From Chitinophaga niabensis (GTDB taxonomy: Bacteria; Bacteroidota; Bacteroidia; Chitinophagales; Chitinophagaceae), in assembly GCF_039545795.1 (NCBI RefSeq), contig NZ_CP154260.1, forward strand, positions 7,073,001 through 7,137,000: DNA of 64,000 nucleotides, given 5' to 3'. Below the pieces are notes generated by a model, which was not told the origin of the DNA, did not search any database, and saw only the letters and a list, made by a program, of their open reading frames with translations. Shown here one piece after another: positions 31,978 to 40,492 of the stretch (position 1 is the first letter of the stretch; every line of letters begins with the position of its first letter). Made by a program: the position numbers and the translations under genes.

Positions 31978-32841
31978 ATGAACCCTATTATCCAACATAA
32001 ATTCACGGCAGACCCAACTGTTGTTTCCCACAATGGCACCGTATATCTGTATACCGGCCACGATGAAGCGCCGATAGGTTCGCAGGAATATGTGATGAAG
32101 GAATGGTTATGCTTTTCCTCCACAGACCTGCTGAACTGGAGGGAACACCCCAGCCCCCTGAAAGCCACTGATTTTTCCTGGGCTAAAGGAGATGCATACG
32201 CTTCAAAGGTGATCCACCATGAGCGGAAGTTTTACTGGTATGCAGCCGTAACCCACGCCACTATTGATGGCAAAGCCATTGGTGTGGCACAGGCAGATAA
32301 TCCTGCAGGGCCGTTTACAGATGCGCGCGGTACTGCATTGATCACGTCGTTGAATACGATCAATGGTGGTGATAATTTCGATCCCACCGTGCTGATAGAT
32401 GATGATGGCAGGGCCTATATCTTCTGGGGTAAACAGCAATGTTACTATGCAGAGCTGAAGAAGAATATGATAGAACTGCAAAGCCCTGTCAGAACTATTC
32501 AGCTGCCGGAATTCCAGGAAGGTGCGCATATCCATAAGAGGAATGGCTGGTATTATTTATCTTATGGCTACGGCTTCCCGGAAAAGGTGGCTTATATGAT
32601 GAGCCGTAGTATTCACGGCCCCTGGGAGTTCAAAGGCATCCTCAATGAAATTGCCGGTAACTGTGAAACCAACAGGCCCGCCATCCTTGATTTCAAAGGC
32701 GGTACTTACTTCTTCTATCATAATGGCGGGCTTGAAAAAGGCGACAGTCATCATCGCTCCGTGTGCATCGATGTATTGCATTATAATGAAGATGATACGA
32801 TTCAACGGGTAGCCATGACTTCAGAAGGCATCTCCGGGTAA
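31978..32841 (+). CDS. Cytoplasmic GH43-like glycosidase
   Basis: 287 residues from ATG 31978, which removes a low-quality upstream stretch overlapping the Imm51-like gene. Five-bladed propeller marks are the early FTADPTVVSHNGTVYLYTGHDEA (catalytic Asp), NFDPTVLIDDDGRAYIFWG, and QEGAHIHKRNGWYYLSYGYG carrying the general-acid Glu. There is no signal peptide, so it acts inside the cell, perhaps on imported arabino- or xylo-oligosaccharides. Its 3' end overlaps the convergent oxidoreductase gene by 40 nt. Confidence 0.85.
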   Translation: MNPIIQHKFTADPTVVSHNGTVYLYTGHDEAPIGSQEYVMKEWLCFSSTDLLNWREHPSPLKATDFSWAKGDAYASKVIHHERKFYWYAAVTHATIDGKAIGVAQADNPAGPFTDARGTALITSLNTINGGDNFDPTVLIDDDGRAYIFWGKQQCYYAELKKNMIELQSPVRTIQLPEFQEGAHIHKRNGWYYLSYGYGFPEKVAYMMSRSIHGPWEFKGILNEIAGNCETNRPAILDFKGGTYFFYHNGGLEKGDSHHRSVCIDVLHYNEDDTIQRVAMTSEGISG

Positions 32842-33896
32842 TCGATATATCCCTTATCTCCTCCTTCATAAAAGGTTTCTTTATTCGCAGCCGCTAAAGG
32901 TACATTGTGCCTGAAACGTTCCACCAGGTCAGGATTGGAAATAAAAGGCCTGCCAAAAGCAATGAGGTCTGCCAGGTTTTCCTGTAAAGCGGCTTCAGCA
33001 GAAGCAGCTGTATAATCACCTGCCAGGATCAACAGATTGTGGAAACGTTTACGCACATCCTGTATGTATGACTTGGGTATAGAGGAGGCCTGACTGGAAA
33101 GATGGATGTACAGGATATCCATTTCGCGTAAAGCATCTATGATATACTGGTGTGTAGCTTCTTCTTCCTCATAAGCCGGCAGATCATTCAGGATAGCAAA
33201 AGGTGAAAGCCTCACTCCGGTACGTTCTTTACCAATAGCTGCTGCCACCCCTTCCATAATTTCCAACAGAAAGCGGCTGCGGTTCGCAATGCTGCCGCCA
33301 TATTGATCTGTTCTCTGATTGGTACGGGGGTGAAGGAATTGTTCCGGTAAAAAACCATGGGCACCATGTATTTCCACGCCGTCAAAACCTACTTCGATAG
33401 CAGTAACAGCAGCCTGTATATGTGCTTTTATCATATCCTGTGCACCGGCAGTGCTCAGGGCTTCCGGTTGTGTGGCAGGTAAATGAATACCTCCGGGCGT
33501 ACGTATGATTTCTGCTGCTGTAAGGGCGGAAGGTGCTACTAACGGAACAGCTCCTTCCTGGTTCAGCGGATGCCCTATACGGCCTGTATGTACCAGTTGA
33601 ATAAAGATCTTTCCATTCCTGGCATGCACTTCTTCCACCACTTTTTTCCATGCCGCCTGCTGCGTGGTATTATAAATACCCGGTGCATGCAGATAACCAA
33701 CGCCATTTGCCGCCACAGCGGTGTTCTCTGCAATAATTAAACCTGCGCCAGCCCTTTGCCCGTAATATACAGCTACGGAATTACCCGGAATACCATTCTC
33801 TGACCGCCGCCTGCTCATAGGGGCCATTACCACACGATTGCGTAAAGTAATGGAAGGTGTAATGAGGGAAGAAAGCAGCTTTTCTTTTAAACGCAT
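32802..33896 (-). CDS. Old Yellow Enzyme family FMN alkene reductase (NemA-like)
   Basis: 364 residues from the ATG at 33896. A (beta/alpha)8 FMN barrel is shown by LRNRVVMAPMSRRR, QLVHTGRIGHP, GFDGVEIHGAHGFLPEQFLHPRTNQRTDQYGGS and a phosphate-binding LIAFGRPFISNPDLVER end. It reduces activated C=C bonds of enones or nitro-compounds with NAD(P)H. It is divergent from an AraC regulator 89 nt away that may control it. Its 3' end overlaps the GH43-like gene. Confidence 0.93.
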   Translation of the reverse strand: MRLKEKLLSSLITPSITLRNRVVMAPMSRRRSENGIPGNSVAVYYGQRAGAGLIIAENTAVAANGVGYLHAPGIYNTTQQAAWKKVVEEVHARNGKIFIQLVHTGRIGHPLNQEGAVPLVAPSALTAAEIIRTPGGIHLPATQPEALSTAGAQDMIKAHIQAAVTAIEVGFDGVEIHGAHGFLPEQFLHPRTNQRTDQYGGSIANRSRFLLEIMEGVAAAIGKERTGVRLSPFAILNDLPAYEEEEATHQYIIDALREMDILYIHLSSQASSIPKSYIQDVRKRFHNLLILAGDYTAASAEAALQENLADLIAFGRPFISNPDLVERFRHNVPLAAANKETFYEGGDKGYIDYPEMPSEVMATR

Positions 33897-33985
33897 ATGA
33901 TGTTTGTTTTTGATCCTCAAAATTAGACCGTGCTGTGCTGGCGGAACAGTGATAAAGAAGGGTTTGTTTTGTAATTTTACAGGTT

Positions 33986-34852
33986 ATGGAGCATAAAGCG
34001 TTACACCAGCCATTTGAGTTGTATGTGTCAGATATGGATTGCTGGCATGAGCGCCCCCTGATCTATCATTTCTTTGAGATCGTGCAGATCCTGGAAGGAG
34101 AGGGCACCCGGGAAGTGAACCGCAACAGGTTCCCTTATCAGAAGGGAAGCATCTTTCTTTTTACGCCATTGGACTGCCGGGGATTTGATATCTCCATCCC
34201 CACACGTTTCTGTTCCATCCGTTTCTCAGAAGTTTTCCTGGCACAGTTCAAAAATGCACAGGACCGCGAAAGGATCGCGCAATGGCTTAAACAACTCGAA
34301 CACATCTTTGCACATCATAACCGTTTCCAGGAACTGCTGATCAAAAGACCGGGAGATTGTAAGATGATCTCCGCACTCATAGGAAATATGGTACAGGAAT
34401 ATGAGGAAAAACAATCCTACCATGAAGAGAACCTGCAACATTTTGTAACCCTGATCCTGAACATCCTTGCGCGTAACGTAACAGAGGATGCAGAAACAAC
34501 GGCTACCGGGCTGGAGCCGGAACCCCTGATCAACAGGATGCTGGTACATATCCGCCAGCATATTAATGATCCTGAAAAACTGCGGGTAGAATATCTGGCT
34601 GCAAGCTTTAATCTCTCCGCTAATTATGTGGGGGAATATTTCAGGAAGTTCACAGGAGAAAGCCTGCAGCATTACATTACACAGTATAAGATAAAGCTGG
34701 TACAGCAACGGCTGGCTTACAGCACGATGACCATTGGCCAGATAGCAGATGAACTGGGCTTTACAGATGAAAGTCATCTGAGCAGGCAGTTCAAAAAACA
34801 TAACGGTGTGAGCCCGGTTGAATACAGGAAAAATAAAAGCCAAAAGAACTGA
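33986..34852 (+). CDS. AraC-family transcriptional regulator with cupin domain
   Basis: 288 residues. An N-terminal cupin (HERPLIYHFFEIVQILEGEGTREVN, residues about 20-45, continuing to YQKGSIFLFTPLDC) is followed by a linker and the HTH pair VEYLAASFNLSANYVGEYFRKFTGESLQHYI and IGQIADELGFTDESHLSRQFKKHNGVSPVEYR. It is probably the regulator of the divergent OYE gene. A box TAATTTTA (one mismatch) ends 6 nt before the ATG. Confidence 0.92.
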   Translation: MEHKALHQPFELYVSDMDCWHERPLIYHFFEIVQILEGEGTREVNRNRFPYQKGSIFLFTPLDCRGFDISIPTRFCSIRFSEVFLAQFKNAQDRERIAQWLKQLEHIFAHHNRFQELLIKRPGDCKMISALIGNMVQEYEEKQSYHEENLQHFVTLILNILARNVTEDAETTATGLEPEPLINRMLVHIRQHINDPEKLRVEYLAASFNLSANYVGEYFRKFTGESLQHYITQYKIKLVQQRLAYSTMTIGQIADELGFTDESHLSRQFKKHNGVSPVEYRKNKSQKN

Positions 34853-34915
34853 AAGTACCCCTGAACCATCCTGTACTGTCCTGTTTCTTCGGTTAAGTGT
34901 TTCATTTACACTAAA

Positions 34916-34946
34916 TTTGATATAAACCTTTAGGGTGTTATATTTG
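34916..34946 (+). promoter_or_regulatory. Bacteroidota-type promoter for the ECF sigma/FecR genes
   Basis: TTTG at 34916-34919 and TATATTTG at 34939-34946 are separated by 19 nt, which fits the -33/-7 pair of the primary sigma factor. The predicted start near 34952 leaves a leader of about 105 nt before the TTG codon at 35060. Confidence 0.7.
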
Positions 34947-35059
34947 AGGGATCAATCAACCAAAGAAAAAGAGCTATTCTTTTAAAAGTGATCTTTTCGG
35001 GATATTGTTTTTTAGTAATTATTTTTCCTAAGTTTACTTGAATAAAAGCCGCTGTTCAT

Positions 35060-35644
35060 TTGTCCAGTCTACCTTATACTGATCAATTGTTGCTACAGGA
35101 GATGGCTGCCGGAAGCGAAGACGCTTTCTGCCGGCTCTTTGATCATTACTGGAACAGGGTATACACCTCTGCAATGGTATTAACAAAGTCATCACAGATG
35201 GCGCAGGACATTGCGCAGGAAGTATTTCTTCAGTTATGGCAGAACAGGGAAAAGGCTGCAGACATCCAAAAGCTGGATGGTTTCCTTTTCATCAGTGCCC
35301 GTAACCTCATCTTTAAAAAGATGAGCCGGTTAAAACTGGAAGAAGCTTATCAGCATTATCTTACCTATCAGGCAAGGCTTGAATCCGGCGATACTTCCGT
35401 GTCCACGGAATTCAAGGAACTGCAAACCCTGGTGGAATTAGGGATCAGCCAGTTACCACCACAGCAGCAAAAAGCTTTCCGCCTTAGCCGTGAAAGGGGC
35501 CTCAGCCATGAGGAGATCAGTTTCCAGATGGGTGTTAGCCGTGCGGCTGTAAAAGATTATATCGTCCGTTCCCTCGCTTTCCTCAGAAAATACCTCCGGG
35601 AGCATGCCTTACTGGCTACTGCGCTCCTTTCCAGGTTCCTTTAA
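35060..35644 (+). CDS. RNA polymerase ECF sigma factor of the rhamnoside PUL
   Basis: 194 residues from TTG 35060. An in-frame stop at 35039-35041 and the lack of any ATG before the conserved YTDQLLLQEMAAGSEDAFCRLFDHYW segment force a non-ATG start. Region 2 (MAQDIAQEVFLQLW, residues about 46-60) and region 4 (LPPQQQKAFRLSRERGLSHEEISFQMGVSRAAVKDYI) are canonical. It should activate the downstream SusC/SusD genes when released by FecR. Confidence 0.92.
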   Translation: MSSLPYTDQLLLQEMAAGSEDAFCRLFDHYWNRVYTSAMVLTKSSQMAQDIAQEVFLQLWQNREKAADIQKLDGFLFISARNLIFKKMSRLKLEEAYQHYLTYQARLESGDTSVSTEFKELQTLVELGISQLPPQQQKAFRLSRERGLSHEEISFQMGVSRAAVKDYIVRSLAFLRKYLREHALLATALLSRFL

Positions 35645-35713
35645 AATATTTTTTTTATCCGGCACTTCCTTTTGTGCTTTTCAATGGTCTTCATACCACA
35701 GGAGCTAATCATT

Positions 35714-36904
35714 ATGCATGCAGATCTGAAGAATTTACTGGAAAAATACCTGGCGGGTGAATTATCCGCAGAGGAGTTCCGTAGGCTATGGTCTGCATCC
35801 CGGGAACCGGGTAGCCGGCAAACCTGGGAATCCTTTATGAAGGAGATCTGGAACGATCCGCGTTATCACCAGTTGGAAGACAACGGTGCCAAAGATGCTG
35901 TACTGGAAAAACTACGGCCGGTTTTGAAAGATGTTCCCCGCAAACGGGCGCCTTTCATTAACAGGCGAACCTGGTGGGCTGCCGCAGCCAGTTTATTACT
36001 CCTTGCAGGCGGTGCTTCTTATTTCCTCCAATCTAAAAAACCAGTTCAGCTGGCTTCCACGCCGCCACCGCCCATTAAAAAAAATGAAGTGCAACCGGGA
36101 GGGGACAAAGCCATACTTACGCTGGCAGATGGTACCACCATTACGCTGGACAGTGCATCCAATGGTATGCTGAGCCAGCAGGGGAATACAAAAGTGGTGA
36201 AACTGGCTAACGGAAAACTGGAATATAATACCTCCGGTGCCCCGGCTTCCGAAGTGATGTTCAATACCATGCGCACGCCGCGGGGTGGCCAATACCGGAT
36301 CACTTTACCGGATGGTACACAGGTATGGCTCAATGCAGCTTCTTCCATTACTTATCCTACCGCATTCTCCGGTGAGGAAAGGATGGTGAAAGTAACAGGG
36401 GAAGCCTATTTTGAAGTGGCGCCTTTGGAGCATAAAACACCTTTTAAGGTAAAGATCATGTCCGGCGCAGGAGAGGAAAAGGCACAGGTGACGGTGTTGG
36501 GAACGCATTTCAATATCAATGCGTATGATAATGAAGGGGATATCAAAACCACGCTGCTGGAAGGTTCCGTGAAAATAAGCCAGGGGGCCTTCAGTATAAA
36601 CCTGAAGCCCAGGCAGCAGGCTAAGATCGCGCAGAAAATAGAGGTTGTGGAGCCGGATGACCTGGAAGAGATAACTGCATGGAAGGAAGGGTACTTCAAA
36701 TTCAATGAAGCCGATATCGGCAGCATATTACGGCAGGCAGAAAGATGGTATGATATTACCGTTGCTTATCCCAACGGCGTACCGAAAGACCTTTTCAGTG
36801 GGTCATTACCAAGACATGTGAGCCTGACTAAATTCCTGGAAATACTAGTTTACAGTGATATAAATGCCAAAATCAAGGAAAGAACAGTCATTATAAATCC
36901 TTAG
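35714..36904 (+). CDS. FecR-family anti-sigma factor of the rhamnoside PUL
   Basis: 396 residues from ATG 35714; an upstream ATG at 35672 adds 14 residues that do not fit the family start. It has an N-terminal sigma-binding helix bundle, one membrane helix WWAAAASLLLLAGGASYFL, the periplasmic FecR domain (TLADGTTITLDSASNG, ITLPDGTQVWLNAASSITYP, VTGEAYFEVAP, VTVLGTHFNINAY) and a C-terminal DUF4974-like domain that contacts the STN domain of the transporter. It lies 69 nt after the sigma gene and 151 nt before the susC gene. Confidence 0.94.
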   Translation: MHADLKNLLEKYLAGELSAEEFRRLWSASREPGSRQTWESFMKEIWNDPRYHQLEDNGAKDAVLEKLRPVLKDVPRKRAPFINRRTWWAAAASLLLLAGGASYFLQSKKPVQLASTPPPPIKKNEVQPGGDKAILTLADGTTITLDSASNGMLSQQGNTKVVKLANGKLEYNTSGAPASEVMFNTMRTPRGGQYRITLPDGTQVWLNAASSITYPTAFSGEERMVKVTGEAYFEVAPLEHKTPFKVKIMSGAGEEKAQVTVLGTHFNINAYDNEGDIKTTLLEGSVKISQGAFSINLKPRQQAKIAQKIEVVEPDDLEEITAWKEGYFKFNEADIGSILRQAERWYDITVAYPNGVPKDLFSGSLPRHVSLTKFLEILVYSDINAKIKERTVIINP

Positions 36905-37055
36905 GAACAAGCTAAAAATACCTAACTGAGTTTAATTATCGGATTCAAGAAAAAGGCCGGAAGTATGAGGGTACAACCGGCCGGATGCTTGCGTCTGCGT
37001 ATCAATCAATTTGCTAACTGTTGAAACGGGCAAAACCCAAACAAACCACGAAGTT
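36905..37055 (+). promoter_or_regulatory. Spacer between fecR and susC, likely ECF-dependent promoter
   Basis: 151 nt with no TAnnTTTG box, as expected if transcription here depends on the ECF sigma factor. It contains the inverted repeat GGCCGG (36955-36960) and CCGGCC (36977-36982) with a 16-nt loop and no T tail, so not a convincing terminator. Confidence 0.35.
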
Positions 37056-40000
37056 ATGAAATTAAGATTTACGAATTCCACAAGGTCTAAGGGCCTCCGC
37101 GGTCTGTTGCAATCCAGGCTGTGGCCAACCGGAAAAATTCTTCTGATCATGAAGCTAACCGCCATCCTGCTCTTTATTACGTGCCTCCAGGTGAGCGCAG
37201 AGGGATATAGCCAGCAGATCACCATTAACATTAAAAATGGTTCGCTGGAAAAAGTGTTTGCACAAATAGGGAAACAAAGTGGCTATCACTTCTTCTTCAA
37301 CCAGCGGTTGATGAAAGATGCTAAAAAGGTTTCCCTGCAATTGAAGGATGCTTCTTTTAAAGAAGCGCTGGAAGCATGTTTCCACAATCAGCCATTTAAT
37401 TATGTAATTGTTGAGCAAACTGTAGTGGTGCGCAAAAAGGATGAACCAATGCCAATTGTAAATCCTTCGCTATTGCCGGCGCCACTAATACTGATAAAAG
37501 GAAGAGTGACCAGCGAATCGGGGGAACCTTTACCCGGCGCCACCGTTAGGCTGAAGAACAGCACCAAAGGCGCTACCACGGATGCCAAAGGGGAGTTTTC
37601 CTTTACCCTGCCCGATGGTACGGACGTGGAACTGGAGGTAACCATGCTGGGTTATAAAACCATTACGCTAAAACCAGAGAACCTGGGCAATGTTATCATC
37701 GCACTCAAAGAAGAGTCCACTACCCTGGAGAACTTTGTGGTGATAGGATATGGTACTGCCAAGCGCAAGGACTTCACAGGATCTGTGAGTTCTGTGAGAA
37801 TGGAGAATTCGCCCATGGCATCGTTACCTAACCTGAATGCACTGGAGTCATTAAAAGGGAATGTACCCGGTTTGAGCATCGGCGCAAGCAATTCCGCCGG
37901 AGACCAGCCAACTATGCTATTGCGCGGAAAGAACTCTATTAATGGTAATAATGATCCCTTGATCGTGCTGGATGGAACCGTGTTTTTGGGCAGTCTTGGC
38001 GATATTAATCCAAACGACATTGCCAGCTTTGATATCCTTAAGGACGCTACATCAGCAGCTGCATACGGTTCCCGTTCTGCTAATGGTGTAATCGCCATTA
38101 CCACTAAAAAAGGCCGTTCAGGGAAACCATCTGTTGCTTTCAATACATCAACAGGGATACAAACCTGGCAACGCAGGCCGGTGATGATGAAAGGAGAAGA
38201 ATGGTTAGAGGTAGTGAACGCACGTAATAAATATACCCCTGGTTCTACCAACTGGCTGAAACCGGGAGAAATAGCTAACAGGGATGCCGGAAAAGAAATC
38301 AACTGGCTGGATGAAACTACCCGTACAGGGCTGATCCAAAGCTACCAGGCTGCTGTATCAGGCGCTACGTCCACAGTGAACTATTATCTTTCCTCTTCCT
38401 TTGACCAAAACAAGAGCATTGTGGTAGGGGATGATTTTAAAAGGATCTCTGTATTGGCAAAACTGAATGCAAACATTACTTCCTGGCTGGAAATAGGTGT
38501 AGATGGAGGTTTTTCCAGGAGGGATTATTCCGGTATCCCGGCTGATATCGGAGGTGCACAGATCATGTCTCCATATGGTGTGATGTTCCGGGACGATAAG
38601 GGGAACCTGGAAAAATACCCTTACACCCAATCTTTGGTGAATCCTTTATGGGGTGTAAATGATGGTACGCGCGACAACAAGGATATCAGGAATAACTACC
38701 GTCTCAATTCTCATCTTGTGTTAAAAGCGCCATGGGTAAAAGGGCTTACTTACCGGCTGAATTATTTGCTGAACCAGGACAGGAACCAGGCGGGGGACTT
38801 TACCTATGAATCTAGTTTTATTGCGGAAGGAGAAGGCATTGCCCGTTATTCCCCTGCAGCCATCCAGGGATTTTTAACCCGTGCTACAGGGAATATTAAT
38901 AATAATTCTACTTACAGTTATGTAATAGATAATATCCTGAACTACAAGCAGGATTTTGGTAAACATAGCATAGATGTTACAGCTGTGGCTACAAGGGATT
39001 ACACGAGATATGAAATGACGAGGGCAACAGGAACGGACTTTGCCGCTAATGGTAATACTGCGCTGGGTATGTACGGCCTCTCTAAAGCCACTGTACAGAG
39101 GATAGAGATGAATGGTGAGGAAAAGGCCAATATCGGGTATCTTGGCCGCTTAAGTTATTCCTATAATGATAAATATTTCTTCACAGGTTCTTATCGCCGG
39201 GACGGAGCATCCGTGTTTGGTGCAAATAACAAATGGGCGAACTTCTCTGCTGCCGGTGTTGCCTGGAGGATCTCTAATGAAGAATTCATGAAAGGAATTA
39301 GGTCCCTGAACAGCCTGAAACTGAAAGTTTCCTGGGGGCAGAACGGGAATCAGAGTGGAGCTCCTTATAGCACACTCTCTACCATTGCCAATGGTACTTC
39401 AGGTGGTGTAAGGTATCAATTCACTAATACAGGTAGTGCAATTCAATATGGCCTCTTCCAGAATGCATTAGGTAACTCAAACCTGGGTTGGGAAAAAACA
39501 GCTGCATGGAACGCCGGTTTTGAATCTGCCTGGTTAGATGAAAGGTTATTTGTAGACGTAGACCTGTACAGTTCACAAACCACCGACCAGATATTCGTTC
39601 GCAACATCCCGGTAATGACAGGTTTCAAGACTATGAGAACTTCCATGGGCCAGGTGAATAATAAGGGGATTGAAGTGACGGTAAGATCAGTGAATGTAAG
39701 AAAGAGTAACTGGGGCTGGAACACTTCGCTTACCTTCTGGATGAATCGGAACCGCGTGGTTAATTTGTATGGAGATGATCTGAATAAAGATGGTAAAGAA
39801 GACGATGACCTGGCGAATAATTTATTTATCGGATATCCGCTCGATCCGATCTTTGGATATGAACAGATCGGTATTGTGCAGGCAGATGATGCGGAATATA
39901 TCGCTGCAACAGGTGCTGCTCCCGGAGCCCCTAAATACAGGGATATTGACAAACAGCCTGGTATCAGTGCCGGCGACCGTAAGATCCTGGGAAACGAGAA

Positions 40001-40472
40001 TGAAAATTTCAGGATGAGCATGAGTAACAACTTTAATTATAAAAACTTTGATCTCTATGTGATGATCTCCGGCACGTTTGGTGGCAATGGCTATTTTATG
40101 AGGGCTAACCAGGCAGCCTACCTTACTGCAGGTACCGGTCGTTTTAACGATAATATGACGTCCAAGCCTTATTGGACCCCGGAGAACAAAAGTAACATAT
40201 ATCCATCTGCCTACTTTGCAGGGGACGGGCGTTTCCTGGGATTGCAATCACGTGGATTTGTAAGAGTACAGGACATTGTACTGTCTTACAAGGTGAATGC
40301 GGGGTTGTTAAAAAGGCTGCATGTCAACGCTGCGAAATTCTTTTTAAGTGCGAAAAACGTAGCCACTTTTACTAACTGGCATGGCGGAGATCCGGAGGAA
40401 GGTGTTACGGTAAGGCAAAATACCTTCCCGGTTCCTTCATCTTATTCCTTTGGCGCCAACATCAGTTTCTAA
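37056..40472 (+). CDS. SusC-family TonB-dependent transporter with STN signalling domain
   Basis: 1138 residues from ATG 37056; ATG 37149 (MKLTAILLFITCLQVSA) would also give a complete signal peptide. After the signal, the STN domain ITINIKNGSLEKVFAQIGKQSGYHFFF...VVVRKK spans about residues 50-125. Then come the carboxypeptidase-like domain (IKGRVTSESGEPLPGATVRLKN), TonB box/plug (ENFVVIGYGTAKRKDFTGS, ILKDATSAAAYGSRSANGVIAITT) and the barrel ending in Phe. The STN domain senses import and signals to FecR and the ECF sigma factor. The associated GH78 and GH106-like enzymes suggest rhamnose-containing oligosaccharides as substrate. Confidence 0.95.
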   Translation: MKLRFTNSTRSKGLRGLLQSRLWPTGKILLIMKLTAILLFITCLQVSAEGYSQQITINIKNGSLEKVFAQIGKQSGYHFFFNQRLMKDAKKVSLQLKDASFKEALEACFHNQPFNYVIVEQTVVVRKKDEPMPIVNPSLLPAPLILIKGRVTSESGEPLPGATVRLKNSTKGATTDAKGEFSFTLPDGTDVELEVTMLGYKTITLKPENLGNVIIALKEESTTLENFVVIGYGTAKRKDFTGSVSSVRMENSPMASLPNLNALESLKGNVPGLSIGASNSAGDQPTMLLRGKNSINGNNDPLIVLDGTVFLGSLGDINPNDIASFDILKDATSAAAYGSRSANGVIAITTKKGRSGKPSVAFNTSTGIQTWQRRPVMMKGEEWLEVVNARNKYTPGSTNWLKPGEIANRDAGKEINWLDETTRTGLIQSYQAAVSGATSTVNYYLSSSFDQNKSIVVGDDFKRISVLAKLNANITSWLEIGVDGGFSRRDYSGIPADIGGAQIMSPYGVMFRDDKGNLEKYPYTQSLVNPLWGVNDGTRDNKDIRNNYRLNSHLVLKAPWVKGLTYRLNYLLNQDRNQAGDFTYESSFIAEGEGIARYSPAAIQGFLTRATGNINNNSTYSYVIDNILNYKQDFGKHSIDVTAVATRDYTRYEMTRATGTDFAANGNTALGMYGLSKATVQRIEMNGEEKANIGYLGRLSYSYNDKYFFTGSYRRDGASVFGANNKWANFSAAGVAWRISNEEFMKGIRSLNSLKLKVSWGQNGNQSGAPYSTLSTIANGTSGGVRYQFTNTGSAIQYGLFQNALGNSNLGWEKTAAWNAGFESAWLDERLFVDVDLYSSQTTDQIFVRNIPVMTGFKTMRTSMGQVNNKGIEVTVRSVNVRKSNWGWNTSLTFWMNRNRVVNLYGDDLNKDGKEDDDLANNLFIGYPLDPIFGYEQIGIVQADDAEYIAATGAAPGAPKYRDIDKQPGISAGDRKILGNENENFRMSMSNNFNYKNFDLYVMISGTFGGNGYFMRANQAAYLTAGTGRFNDNMTSKPYWTPENKSNIYPSAYFAGDGRFLGLQSRGFVRVQDIVLSYKVNAGLLKRLHVNAAKFFLSAKNVATFTNWHGGDPEEGVTVRQNTFPVPSSYSFGANISF

Positions 40473-40492
40473 TCCAATTCAACGAGTTCAAC

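Noticed and set aside
34226..34843. Long minus-strand frame of 205 codons
   Set aside because: Antisense of the AraC gene at 33986, with no recognisable domain.
36955..36982. Terminator between fecR and susC
   Set aside because: The GGCCGG/CCGGCC stem is only 6 bp with a 16-nt loop and no T run.
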